DNA from: Eretmocerus hayati
Lineage: Eukaryota; Arthropoda; Insecta; Hymenoptera; Aphelinidae
Length of the DNA: 64,000 bases
Direction: 5' to 3'
Assembly: GCA_029851415.1 (NCBI GenBank)
Contig: CM056742.1
Span: 158,539,121 to 158,603,120 of the forward strand
How positions within the stretch are numbered: position 1 is the first letter of the stretch; the number at the start of each line of letters is the position of its first letter. The position numbers and the translations under genes were made by a program. The notes under the pieces are model-generated. The model had not been told where the DNA came from. It saw only the letters and a list, made by a program, of their open reading frames with translations, and made no database searches. Shown piece after piece: positions 37,675 to 50,460 of the stretch.

Positions 37675-38334
37675 GTTTTTTCAACTCAACTACTTCCATG
37701 ATGAACTGCATATCTCACACATAAATAGGACAGATGAATGAGACGATTATGTGAGATAGTATCAACTCAAATCTCTTATCTCCGTCATTTTCAAGTTATT
37801 CGCATTGTACCCAACCAATCAATGATACGAGGTAGAAGCTTAGTGGACTTTTCAACGGATCAAATCGATACTTCCAAAATTACAAAACCTAACAACCATC
37901 AGCACGTCCACTGTGACAGCGACAATCGCATTCGAATCCTGCGTGCAATGGATCCCACCGACGCGCGACGACGGAACCCATTTAGTGTGATTTTGATCAC
38001 CACTGCATGAAGAACTGGACACGTGGGCCCCACTGGTGAGGCCTATCGCACGCCAGACGGGAACACCGATCATGACTAGTGCAGTGAATATATTGCAGCA
38101 GTGGATTGGACTGTATCATTGTTCAATCCACCAAATCACGTGCAGTCAACTCAATCTTCTAAAAAGAAGATTTAATCTTGTAACCTCTGGTAAAAATAGC
38201 GTTTCGTCAGTGCAAAATTTGGCCGTAGATTGTCTCGATCTCAACTCTGTGTTCAGAAAGTAATCATAACATGGTCATTGTTCAGACAGATGGAGGAAAC
38301 TCAAAGATGATTGAAAATTCAAAGAGTCGTGTAT
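37675..38334. other. Intergenic stretch, nothing recognised
   Basis: This stretch lies between the TIR element and palindrome copy B. No gene or repeat is recognised; the short frames have no family motif. Confidence 0.35.
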
Positions 38335-40155
38335 GAGTGTTTCCGCGTGAAACAGACCTACGAGAAGGGATCATGTCTCAGATTTTCTCCTCAACTTTTT
38401 TATTCGCGTCTATGGTACAAAATATGAATTTTTCACCACTTATGGGGCCCAATAAGGAATTCCCAGGTGTTTCCGACGTGCGTTATTTTATTCTTTTGAA
38501 ATATTCCCAACAGAGGAATTTGGGTATTCTATTCAATAAAAAGCATATTGCTCGAATCCGATTGGAGAAATGAGGATGTGGTCTGCGTCATTCGAAGACT
38601 TGTGAAAAAGTCCATCGAGCCAGGTCTTGTAGAGTTGATTTGAAGCTTATGGGTGGTCTTATGAGGCTAACAAGTGAATTCAAATATAATTCAAAATACA
38701 TAGAACATTCAATTACTCAAAAACCCAATTCTTTTGAAGCTCGAAAATTTGACATTTGACATGAAATTTTGCTTTGCTTCGGAAAAAAGTATCCCCAAAT
38801 TCATTTTTTGCGTTCTAAGGCCTATCTTTGTTATTATTTACAAAACAAATTATGTAATCGTCCGTTTCCTGCGCATGCCCGCGTAGGAATTGAAAATATT
38901 GGTGACATGTCGCCAACTTATTGCAAATTTCTATTGGGAGTAAACCTCTGTGTTATTTTAGATGGCAGAAAAATCCAATATGGCCGAATCTCAAAACATT
39001 CCCATAAGAAATACACAGGGCCAAGATGGCGGCGTTCCAACACAGGTTTACTCCCAATTGGCGATAGCTATGCGATAGTTTGGCGATATGTCAGCGAGCT
39101 GTTGCAGAATCATATCGCCGATATATCGCCAAGCTGTCACCAATATTTTCGATTTCTACGCGGGTGCGCAGGAATTCGGATTCTCAAAACCGATTTCATT
39201 AGGGAAGCCAAAAAACTTCCCTTCAAAATGACTACCTGGCTAGGTTAATTCCATGCATTTAAACCGTAACTACCAAGTATGCAAGATGAACCCTCAGCTC
39301 GAGTGCGACGAGTCGGCCAACGCCATCGGACAGGGGCAGGCGTGGATTTCCCTAACCGCTGTATCCGATATGGTACCGGTGGTGATTTGCCTTCAAGAAG
39401 TTGTTTGAGGGAGTGCGAACGCCCTATCACCCCCTCCCCTTGTATCCGCTGTTGCCGGTACCTCAGTCCCGCCTCGTGAGAATTATCGAGACTCAGCGAT
39501 CTTTTGAACGCTGCAACTCTGACCTCTGGCCTAAATACATGGGATTGGCTCCGCTAGGTGGTCTTTGAGAGAAATTTCCCTTGTATTTTCAATGAAATTT
39601 GTTTCGAATATCCAGATTCCTGCGCATCTGCAGAGAACAGACGATTTCCAGAAGCCTGAAGAATAGATTCGTAAAAAATAGCGAAGACAGGCCTCAAAAC
39701 CCAAAAAAAAAGTTTGGAAACATTTTTTCTGGAAGAACGCCAAATTTTATATGAATCATCAAATGTTGAAATTTAATTTTAATTTAATTTAATTTTCTTC
39801 AGAAATTTAATTTTATATATTCTCCACTCTTTTGCCCAAAAAACGGATAACCTTGACACTAGGCCGACAACACCTATTTCGATAGGTTGTTTTGAGACCT
39901 TCTAAACGCCACGAACAGCATCTCTGTATCTTCAAGTGGATTCGATGAAAATGAATTTTATTGAAAAAAATATTTTTTGTTGGAGATGATTCAAAATGAT
40001 AAAGTCATCCACGTCGGAGATACCTGGAGAACTTTTTTGGGGCCCCATAAGCGATGAAATGTTCATATTTATTGTCGTAGACGCAAATAGAAAAATTTAG
40101 TGAAAAATCTGAGACATGGCCCTTTCTTGTAGTTCTGTTTCGCGCGGAACTACTC
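38335..40155. mobile_element. Palindromic element family P, copy B
   Basis: The ends are GAGTGTTTCCGCGTGAAACA on the left and, from the right, GAGTAGTTCCGCGCGAAACA. The order of outer arm, inner arm, loop, inner arm, outer arm matches copies A and C. The non-palindromic loop (about 39270-39520) reads in the opposite direction to A and C, so B is inserted, or flipped, the other way. The left TGCGCATGCGCA module is split by a smaller foldback (38878-39162). Arms are more diverged than those of X. Confidence 0.8.
38878..39162. mobile_element. Small foldback nested in copy B
   Basis: The ends are CCCGCGTAGGAATTGAAAAT on the left and, from the right, CCCGCGTAGAAATCGAAAAT, continuing through ATTGGTGACA. 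An inner inverted pair, GGGAGTAAACC (38936) and GGTTTACTCCC (39043), lies within it. It interrupts the TGCGCATGCGCA module: TGCGCATG lies just left and TGCGCAGG just right, possibly an imperfect 8-bp target duplication. Confidence 0.65.
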
Positions 40156-41366
40156 TTATAATAAAATGAACCAAAAAACAGCATTTCATTTCACACTCCC
40201 ATTTTTGTAAGCATGAAATAATGTGCTCAAATGGGGATGGGAATCCTACGATCGCTAAAAAACATCTCCATATCTGGTGCTTTTTCACGCATTTTGCATC
40301 GATTTCACTGATGACTTCACATCATCGAGATCCACCCATCCGCAAGTTCAGGAAAACTCTCTCACCATTCTCCATACTTGACTTTTTACTTTGCAATCCC
40401 TTTCATCAGAACCACATTCCATTCTCGAAACACAGGGAGCAAAGATCTCTCCAACTATAAGACCACGTCTTCTGATTCATTTTAAATTCAACCTCCGATT
40501 TAGGTGATAGAACGATGCATGCATACGCAAATCAAATTCCAAATGCTTCCGTACCTATCTCCATATTCTACTCTCCGACGTACCGACTCCGTTTGAATCA
40601 CCGATGACAGGGTACCCGTCTTATTTCCAACACGGGTGCAAATGCTACTTTGAAGATCGAAAAGTAAGAGAAAGTGAGAGAGGGAGTTGTACCAGCTCGT
40701 GGCAGCTCATTTCCATATGAGATCGAACCATTTAGCGCAAACATATTTCCCATTCGCTAAAAGCTTTTTGCTCGTTGAGTCAACGTCGTCTTCTTCTTCT
40801 TTGGGCCCCGTCAGTTCCTCGTCGATATGCCAAAAGTCTTTTTCCGTACGTGACTCTAACTTACAATTTAAATAAAAGCAAAATGGTCGTGTGTATGTGT
40901 ACGGACTGACTGAATTGATATGTGTATGTACTCTTTAACATCAGACGTCGGCGTCGTCTTCGCGTCGTCGCGTCCGTCTATACCTTTCACTCTTTTAGCT
41001 TTTCTGATGCGCTTTGCTAGATGAGACACGAGGACTTTAGCAAGACTGTTGTGCACATATATATAGATAGAGATATGTGGGGTGTAGGGTAGAGTGAGAG
41101 TGAGAGCGTCGTGAGAACTTGTTCGTCTCGAAGGCGAATGGATTCTCTCGGCTTGACGGAATGGGGCAGCGAGCAAACTTTGCTCCAACTTTGGAAGGTA
41201 CGTCTCTGTCTCTCTCTCTCCCTCACTCACTCACTCCCATTGCCATCTTGAGTATTTGGAGGCGATGGATGAAATCGATATTGCCCGATTCTGCCTTGCA
41301 CATTCGTGAAGTTTTCATGCCAATTAGGGTTCATTAGTGTATTTAATTGATTTTTTTTTTCATTAG
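40156..41366. other. Intergenic stretch, CpG- and CT-richer island
   Basis: No supported gene. The 40480-41340 portion holds GTCGTCTTCTTCTTC, CGTCGGCGTCGTC and (CT)n (41205-41221) tracts, resembling the other islands in the window. Frames here are low-complexity shadows. Confidence 0.35.
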
Positions 41367-42748
41367 AAATATTCCACGTGAAACAGACCTACGAAAAAGG
41401 GTCAAATCTCAGATTGTTTTCTCTACTTCTCCATTCGATTCTATGGTACAAAATATGAACTTCTCAACTCCTTGATGAGGCCCTATATATACAGCATTTT
41501 GATTTATCCTTTCAAATTATTTCTAACAGCAAAATTTGGGGCAGTTTTGATAGAATTCATATTTCTCGAATCACGTCAGAGACTCAGGAATGTGGTTCAC
41601 GGCATTCGAAAGGTCTTAGAAAATCCTATCGAAATTGATTTTGTCGAATTGATTTTAAGGCTATGGGCGGTTCCAGCAAGCAAAATGATCAGAAATACAA
41701 AAATATCAATTTCTCAAGAAGCATTTCTTTTTATTGCTTGGAAATTGGATATTCGATGTAGAATGTTGTGTTTTTTCAGGAAAAAATGGTCCCGAACATT
41801 TCTTTTGCGTCCTAATAAGGCCCGTTTTTGCTATTTTTGCAAATTTATTTTGTAGGTGATTGGAAGCCATCTGTTTCCTGCGCATGCGCAGGAATTCGGA
41901 TTCCTGAAACTAATGGTTTCGAAAAGCCGAGAAAATTTTCTTCAGAATGACCACTTGCCGAAGTCAATTTCATGCATTTAAACCAGAGCTACAACGTCTA
42001 GAAATCCACTAAATCTCAAGAGAAGGATCGAAGATTCCGAAGGGAGTGATAGAAGAAATCCGCGCAGGATGGCGTACGCCTACGAGCTGAGGGTTCATCT
42101 ACCATACGTTGTAGCTCCGGTCCCAATTGATAGAATTGACTTCGCATGACAGTCATCTTGAAGGAAAATTTCCTTGACTTTCTGATAAAATTGGTCTCAG
42201 GCATACAAGTTCCTGCGCAAGCGCAAAAATACAGACGATTCCCAATTGCCTGGGGAAAAAAATTCGCAGAAAACAGCAAAAACAGGCCTTGGGGTGCAGA
42301 AAATATACGGAACCATTTTTTCTCAAAGAACAAAACATTTTACACTTATTGAAATTTCCACGCGATAAAAAAATGGCTTTTTGAGACATTGATATTTCTC
42401 TATTTCTAATCATTTTGCTTGGTAAACCGTCCATAACCTTGAAGTCAATTCGACAAAATCAACTTCGATAGGTTTTTTCAAGACCTTTCGAATGCCGTGA
42501 GCCACATCCCGCGTCTCTGACGTAGTTCGAGAAATATGAATTTTATCGAAATGCGCCCCAAATTTTGTTGTTAGAGATGATTTGAAAGGATGAATCGAAA
42601 TACGTCCTATATACCTGGGAAATTTTTATAGGGCCTCATGAAGGAGGTGTAAAGTTCATACTTCGTACCACAGAATTGAATGGAAAAGCCAGAGAAATGA
42701 TCTGATACATGACCCTTTTTCGGGGGTCTGGAACGCGTGGAATCACTC
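41367..42748. mobile_element. Palindromic element family P, copy C
   Basis: The ends are AAATATTCCACGTGAAACAG on the left and, from the right, GAGTGATTCCACGCGTTCCA. Flanks show a 5-bp direct repeat, ATTAG (41362-41366 and 42749-42753), a candidate target duplication. At 1382 bp it is the simplest copy, with no nested insertion seen. The loop (about 41995-42120) is in the same orientation as in copy A. There is no transposase. Confidence 0.8.
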
Positions 42749-42753
42749 ATTAG

Positions 42754-44016
42754 AGATTCTGACTGATCTGAGAAAAGTCAAATTAAGTAGCTAAATCTAT
42801 GAAACGTTGCTAGGAAGATGGTTATATTGACATGTGCTGAGCAAATCCTGAGATCCGGATTGAGCCTTGATAGCGTGGTGAGTGCTACAGGATGTATCAA
42901 TTTTTACCTGCCACACAGGAGTCTCTTTGTAAACAATGCTTTCAATTCACGGTGTGAGAAACTTGACCCATGGAATTCGATACAGTAGTAATATCTGTCA
43001 GAAGAATAACCTTATCACTCACCCTCCCCAACCAACGATACTACACGGGAAATATCAGTTTTCTCGCAGCAGTCATCAAATGTGCTCGGAAGCTGAACTT
43101 TTTGGTGATATCGTTCGTTTTTACTTCCAGTTTTTTTTATTTTCCTCGAATTTCGATTCGAATCTTCTGACAAAATTCCTGTTGCGTGGTCATGAGAAGA
43201 TTCTACAGATACTTAGACAACTTCATTCGAATTGAAAGATCCAAGAATGGTTTTTCTGAACTTGGAAGGAGATGGACCCTTTTTAGCAGGTACGTTACTG
43301 CAGATGTGTGTGTAAGGTCAAACTCAACATCAAATTGAATCCCGATCATTTCTGGTAATATTCGACAACTGTTATATGTCTATACCCTTGTTTCCACGCC
43401 TACCTGAACATTGCATATCGCACTTGACGGCTATTAACGGTCTATGGGTTTGCGGACTACTTTCAAAATATCATTGAGCATGAATCTCAGATCGATCAAA
43501 GTGACTAGTCGTTATACGATTTCGATTTTACGCTTTCTCAGACCCTGGCCAGATTTGACTCAATGGACATTTTTCAGTGATGTTCGTGAGACTTCGTTTA
43601 ACCAATCCAACACTTGCAAATGCTCACGGATAGGTATAAAAAATTGTGAAAAATCTTATCACGACGCTGTACATGGCCAGTCTAAAAATAATTTTCTTCG
43701 CGAATGATTCACAATAATTGACGCGCATTACGCCAAGGAAATCAAAATCATCGACCCGAGCAAAAGACAGGTTTATGCATTTTCAGATGGTTGTATGCCC
43801 GGCTATTCTTGTCCGAAATTATCCGTGTACGAAAAAATCTAAAGGTCGACTTCTCTTATCTGACACAAACATACTTAGATCAACAAATTATTTTCAGATT
43901 TTCACCGATGAGTAGAACTTCATTCTACCAAGTATGATGACCAAACCATACAGCTGGATAGCGAGTCAGCAATATGGTTCGCATGCGAAGGAACATAAAA
44001 CACGTTTGATATGAGA
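42754..44016. other. Intergenic stretch, nothing recognised
   Basis: Short frames here (for example 42936-43235 and 43444-43707 on +) have no domain motif or splice support. No repeat was recognised. Confidence 0.35.
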
Positions 44017-44024
44017 TCATATTC

Positions 44025-44237
44025 CATCCCAGGGTTTTTAACGAAATCCATCTTCAATTTCGTTGATGTTTCGTTGAATTCTTTCCAACGGCCAATTTCA
44101 TAACGAAATTCCACTCGAGAAATCACATAATATGGTGATTATGATTTTTAAGGTGGGATTTCGTTATGAAAAGGACATCAAATAGGACTCAACGAAATTC
44201 AACAAAATTCAAAATGGATTTCGTCAAAAATCCTGTT
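44025..44237. mobile_element. hAT-like MITE with 8-bp duplication
   Basis: The element is bracketed by TCATATTC at 44017-44024 and 44238-44245. Inside, CAGGGTTTTTAACGAAATCC on the left matches CAGGATTTTTGACGAAATCC read from the right, and the inverted match continues through ATAACGAAAT. An 8-bp duplication and CAGG-type ends suggest a hAT-derived non-autonomous element of 213 bp. A minus-strand frame through it is a shadow. Confidence 0.7.
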
Positions 44238-44245
44238 TCATATTC

Positions 44246-47200
44246 AACGATAACTGGTCAGAGAATGATAGTCGTTTCATAACAATGAAACCTGATTTCT
44301 TACACAACCCGTGACTTCATCGAAATTTCCGTGGTGGAACAAAAATCTTCCCCGGATAACTCAAACTTCTCATAGAACATTTCCAAGTTGTTTGAGAGCA
44401 GCACGGGCTGACTAGAGTATCAAATAGGCAACACAGCAATTTCTGTTGTCAAGATCTTTTGCTTCGCTTTAGATGGGAGGGGTAAATTCCATTTCCTCGT
44501 ACCAAAGCGAAATTGATCTGGACAGAGTCACCCTTTTGATCTAAGGAGTCTCAACTGAGCTGAAAGCAACCTTAGTCCTCATCTTGCGTATCCGATTGGC
44601 CAGTCTACGAATACGATACCTCTCAACTTTCAAGATTAACAAAAGAGCTAGCGTAGCTATTCCAGAGCATCGATATTCTTGCTATGTCCCTAGTTTGAAC
44701 TCATTTAGGGCTGAGTCTTACATGCTATTTCTGTCATCTTTTTTAAGGAAATTTAGTATCAAATTAATGATTGCAAAATATTAGAATTCATAGTACCTGA
44801 GTCTATAGGGAGGGAGATTAAATCGATGTGATCTGTTATGCAATCCAAAAACGTTTCATTGTCGGAATCCAATTTTTCTCATATTTCGATCAATCATTAA
44901 AACTTCAATTTCACATGTAACATTTATTCGATTCTGTTGCGTTCCAGAGCAGTTAGATTCTTCACAATAACAACGACAATCATTGCAACATTTTACGACT
45001 TTTTGGGCACCTCACATCAGAAATTGTAGAATAATAATTATAATGGGCTACTCCAGATAGAATACTTGAACGAGATATTCAACAAACAAGCTCCTTGAAT
45101 ACCTTAGTGAAAGATCGGTTTGATCGACTTCTATTCCAGAGAACTCTACCGCTGTATGATTGAACTCAAAATTCTGAAAATATCCACAAATTACTTTGAG
45201 ATTGGGGATATGACCCATTTATTTCCTGCACATATCTCCTTCACACTCGTCTGCATTGAAGTCATGCGAGAAAAATTATAACAATTCTCGACGATTCATT
45301 AAATCATTTGCAAAAACGATGTTTTTACATGAATCCCATAGCCACACCAAGAAACACCAATCGTGGTATTACACGCAATATATTTGACTGATGCTCATGC
45401 GATGATTACCCAACCAAGACCCAGTTCCCTCTATTTCCCTCTATCTCATCCCTAACCCATCACGAAAAGCAAAAGCACATGGAGTAGTCATGTGGCGTAG
45501 CTCTCATTTTCACATATACTCATCCACTCATTCGCAGGCACGAGCGCAGCACTGAGCATAATTTAACGCGATACGTTAGGGGTTATGCTAACTTGCTTAA
45601 CGCGTAACCTCAAATAGAGACCCTTGACTATATACTCTTAGTACTATGTGTATGCTTTCACGCGGTTTCCTCATGGTTCCACACAAATTCCCGCAGCGTT
45701 GCTAAATCGATGACATTTTCGGCGTCGTCGTCGTCGTCGTCGTCATCGTCGTCGTAAGCATAGAGAGTGTAGCTCTGCTGAGCGTTGCTTTATGGGTGCG
45801 AAACCTGCTGCTCCTGCTCCTGCTACATGCAATGCGTGACTACACGCGAGAATGTGTCGTGCCATTCTCGAACAATTTGCCACGCCTCAAGCTAACTGAT
45901 GCTAATTTCGAGGTAAGACTTGATAAATAGCTCAGATTCGTGCTGTGTGGTTGAATATATGGGATCTTGAATGAATTGAATGATATTTTGGTCTACCTTT
46001 TTTGAGAGGGTGAATTCTGTATTCAGGATGACTGAAAAGTTATTGAACCATCTATCTACCATAATGGACTCATAGAAATTGATCGAAAAAAACCTTCCAC
46101 GACAACATATAAACACGAGTGACCAAATATCACCCTAATATATTTCTATCATGTACTTTAGCCCGCTTAGGACCTTGTGGTCTTATTGTCAGGAGTCCAA
46201 GTGGCAGATCAATTCCAAAATTCTTAGGATTAATCTGACTGTGGCCCAAACCTGCTCAGAGTCCATGAGAATGATGAAAATTATGAGATTGTATGAATAT
46301 GTGTATATGATCATGGAATCCGTAGTCATGTTTGATCATAAATATTCATGGAACTGCGTGTTTCACATGGGACTCTCTACAAAAGTGACTTCTATTCTTT
46401 TTAGCGCTTTCCAACTCAATTCATCATTCAAGTTTGATTCAAATAATTGATGTGGGCACACAGAGGGATTTATCTAGGAATCAAAAAGCCCAAAACTTTA
46501 CGGTTCCTGGAATTAATGAGGAGATTCCTCGCAAAATAGGACAATTTATGACAATAACGTGCTGTCTATTAGTAAAATCAGATGTTTGTATGTATTTTGT
46601 CTGAAATCACTAAATTTTTACATAAATTGATGGAAAAATGGCTGCCATTTGAAAATCTATCCTCTGAGTGTTGAGAAACCGGATAAAATTTGAACCATAA
46701 ACACAGTAAATCAGAATCTTGGTAAAAAATTGACAGAAAACAAAAAATAAATTCTCACATTGAAACCCCTGCAGCATCTACAAGCTCTAGCCTAAGATGT
46801 TTGAAAGAAATATTACGTGATGATTCTACTACAGAGTTTGTCAAATTTCCCGGTTAATTGTGCATGAACTTTACTTGTTGACTGTACCTCTGACGGCGAG
46901 GCTATTCAGAATCTTTGTTATTCTTCCAGAAGAATGATATGTTAGCATCTCACGAGTTCCAGCAATATTCAGGATGTATTTACAACAATCAAAAATTTTC
47001 GTCGGATGAACGAGTTTTCTCCATATGGAATTATTGTTTGCATTTGACTTTGTATTGGCTAATTCTGATTGCAACAAGATTAATGAAAAATATCCCTCAA
47101 CTTACACATGATACTTCCTGTGAACCGATGCATGATTTTCATTATCTCTAAGTCAGTCGAGAATCACCATCATTACCCAAGGAATTGAATCCATTTCTCA

Positions 47201-48117
47201 TCCAAAATACAATTTTCTCTTCAGTCACACGACTCTCGAGACTCAACAAACCTGATACTTCTAACGAACAAAAACAACCATAGCCACTGAAACTCGAAGA
47301 ACTGCACGACGATATTCTCTTCTACCAGTTGCACTACTCTACTACATACCAAACAGAAGTGAATGGTTTACATTTTGACTATAAGGTAGATCAGACAGAA
47401 GCAAGGGATGGAAGATCCGAGCTTTCTATATGTATACCATACCTAGACTAGGAGGCATCCTGCAGGGGCCTATAATCATGCGTCTTGATTAGTGTACCGC
47501 GGACGTGGGCTCGCTCAGTGATCAAGCCCCAGTAGTGGCTCTAATGCTTTAGACTCCTAAACCCAACACACATACATGTATAGACATTTTCCAAGCAGAA
47601 GCAACGATAAGGCAAAGCCAGTAGTAACATCAGCAAAGGTGCGCCAGACGAGCTATACCCGTGTCTCTCTAGTTGCGCAGATTCTCCCAGCACTACACTC
47701 TGTACTTACTAATATTCTAGAGGCCAGGCAAGCGTGAAGAGCTGGAGCATGTACTGCATGCGCACAGAGACCACAAAGCGAAATAGTTGTCTGCTGTGTA
47801 TTGCGACATTTGCTGAAGTCAATGATGAGTTTCACTTCCGGAATTTTAGTTTTGCCGAAATTTTTGGAGTAGCCTTTTGTTTTTCATCTCCAATTTTTGC
47901 TCAATTGATTCCCCAATGAATTCAAATTCGGAGGAATTCGATATTCTTTGGAGGAAAAAGGAGACTACCGTTACCTACTAGGAGAATGAATTGATGTTTA
48001 ATTCAAAGTTCACAGATTTGAGCATCATGTCAACTCCGTGTTTCTCATCATGAATGTACTCCTATGTGAGATAGAATCTCACAATTATGAATAAACTTAA
48101 GATTCCCCCAGAATCCT
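44246..48117. other. Intergenic stretch with CGT microsatellite
   Basis: No coding exon is supported. A CGT/GTC repeat lies at 45723-45755 inside a CpG-richer zone (45480-45890). A second short CpG-richer zone lies at about 47400-47760. Other frames are short and unrecognised. Confidence 0.35.
45723..45755. repeat. CGT/GTC microsatellite
   Basis: About ten CGT/GTC units with one CAT interruption. Confidence 0.95.
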
Positions 48118-49345
48118 GGGCTCTGTAACTTGGCCTCGAATAAAGAGCTTTATCAACTTGACACCCCACTATTCCTATCAATTCAGTGACCAAACTGGGA
48201 CCACGTTATCAAATTACCTCCCTGTTTTTTTACTCCATCCATCAGCTTAATACTTATCGCCTATTCTCTCCCAAATCATCAGTGAGAACTCACTGAACTT
48301 CGATTCATCCGAGATCAACTCTGACTGAAGACTTCAGTGAGTAGTTTCAGTGAGTATCCACTGAAGTCGCACTGAAACTTCAGTGACCTTGAATGATCGA
48401 ACGGGTTCTCATCACTGAACCTTCAGTGTTCACCACTGAAGTCTTAGTGGAGACCACTCACTGAAATTTCAGTGAGTTTTGGAGTTGAACGAGCCATCGC
48501 CACTGGAGTTTCAGTGAACATCACTGAAGTATCAGTGACGCTTATTCAACTGGCAAGAAAGTGCCGGGGACGCGTTTCTAAGCTGGATGTCTTTGAATCG
48601 CACTAACACTTCTCCGCTGCGAAACGGCCTTTTCCTCTCCATGTATGAGCTCACAAGAATGACATTTCAAATATACATTCAAAATTATGCAAAAAATTGT
48701 CAAAATGCAATTGCAAAGAACTTGTCAATGGTCGGTAACGGCCACTATAGTGGTTTCCCGCGACTTCGCAGCCGAGAAATGCATCCCGAGACTTTTTTGA
48801 CAGTTGAGTAAGCGCCACTGATACTTCAGTATTGCTCACTAAAACTCCAGTGATGCATACTGAAGCACTAGTGACGGTGGCCCGTCCAACTCCAAAAGTC
48901 ACTGAAGTTTCAATGATTGGTCTCACTAAAACTTCAGTGATAAGGACCCGTTCGGCCACCCAGGGTCACTGAAGTTCCAGTGCGACTTCAGTGGATACTC
49001 ATTGAAACTAATCACCAAAGTCGTCAGTCAAACTTGGCCTCAATTTAACTGAAGTTCATTGAGTTCGCACTGATGGTTTCGGAGAGAGTATTTTCAGACC
49101 ATGCCAAATGTGGGGCTCGATCAACGTGACACCTCACTTCTTTGTCAATTTGGTACCCAACGTGGGGCCGCATCATCAACTCACCACCCTATTCTGTCAG
49201 CTGACTGAACAACTCGATATTTCTTTACTGATTCGAGATCGCGCCCAACGAGGTGCATCACCATTTTGACACCTTGTATTATTAGTTTGGCTCCCAACGT
49301 GAAACATCGTCATCTTGAACGCCACTCTTCTGTTAATTCTTCAGA
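48118..49345. repeat. Three-copy direct repeat split by a foldback
   Basis: Three diverged copies of a unit carrying TCAAC-TTGACACC, then a GGTACCCAACGTGGG-like segment, then CATCAAC and a CACYCT end, start near 48152, 49117 and 49258. The last two are spaced about 140 bp, suggesting a short tandem array. The foldback at 48262-49090 separates the first copy from the others. Confidence 0.55.
48262..49090. mobile_element. Foldback dense in CACTGAA/TTCAGTG palindromes
   Basis: Arms of about 330 bp (48262-48595 and 48765-49090) are inverted copies, starting TATTCTCTCC and ending GGAGAGAGTA. Each arm is packed with variants of CACTGAAGTTTCAGTG, itself a near-palindrome, repeated roughly every 20-40 bases (for example 48355-48395, 48410-48480 and 48505-48540). 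Unique sequence of about 200 bp lies in the middle. No coding frame. The superfamily is not recognised and no clear target duplication was found. Confidence 0.75.
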
Positions 49346-50460
49346 ATTTTCAAAGATTCTCGAATCTTTCCAGATCCAGAGTATCAAATCCATAGATATG
49401 ATCTATTCTTGTATCATTGTACCTAAAGATATCAAAAAATCTAAACAAACAAGAAAGGAAGTTCTTAAGAGGGTTCCGAAGCTGTACCTTTGTCGACATT
49501 GAGTTTCGTAATAAAAAATGTATTACTCGTGAATGACGCAATATATTGGAAAACCCCGTCCATCAGTCTAATTTTGTACATCTTATCTACCTCCTGACGT
49601 GGTCTCCAGGTCGATTTTTCTTGATTTGAAAGAGAACTCTACATCCGCATTTGCCAAAATAGCGACCTCCGCACTCCTGATGTGAAGTTCTCCTTCAAAT
49701 GGAGATGAATCGACCTGAAAATTGTTGCAACAGGAATATTTGATACACATAATTAGATTACGAGAGCCGTTTTCCTCTCATCCAGGCTGAAGAAATGATG
49801 AAAAATCGATAATTACCACGAGCCCTTGAATACCCAAAATGTCAACAAATGCGTGTGGGCCGGTCCGCAAGCTGCGCGTTTCATTACGGGTCCACGTCAC
49901 GTCACCCTGACATCGTGTAGATGGCTTAGGGCTTCCCGGTGCTCTCGCTTGTGACGGGGTGTTTCTCTTTTTTTAATCTAGTGTGCTCATACTCCAGTTT
50001 TTCTTTCTTTTTATATAATATACTCCAATGTTGGTGATCATGTTCATGGTCCAGGTGCGATACCAGGCCAAATCTGAGTACGTCACGGCGTCGGCAACTC
50101 CCATCCAGCAACGTCCGGGCCCCAGTCGGCGTCGACTGCTTGCACGAACGCCATCCTCTATACGTGAGTATCAAAATGAATCACACATCTTCCCAGGAAA
50201 TAATGCACGTTGGTGGTTCTTAGAGTCACTGTGAATCTATCGTGCCTAGGACCGACTGGTTATATCATATACTTCACTCTAACGCAAGGTTATAAGTTAG
50301 CTGCTTTTGCCATGTCTTCCAATGGGGTTAGAGTCCACTCTTCTGATTTTGGAGATTTCTCTCATGGATTAGCTTAAAGATTTTGTATCCAAAGGATTAT
50401 AGAAATTATGATCCTACTGATAGAAAAAGTTTGACTGTCAATAAAGACATTTTTGATATT
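49346..50460. other. Intergenic stretch, nothing recognised
   Basis: No gene supported. A short CpG-richer patch occurs at 49850-50160. Confidence 0.35.
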
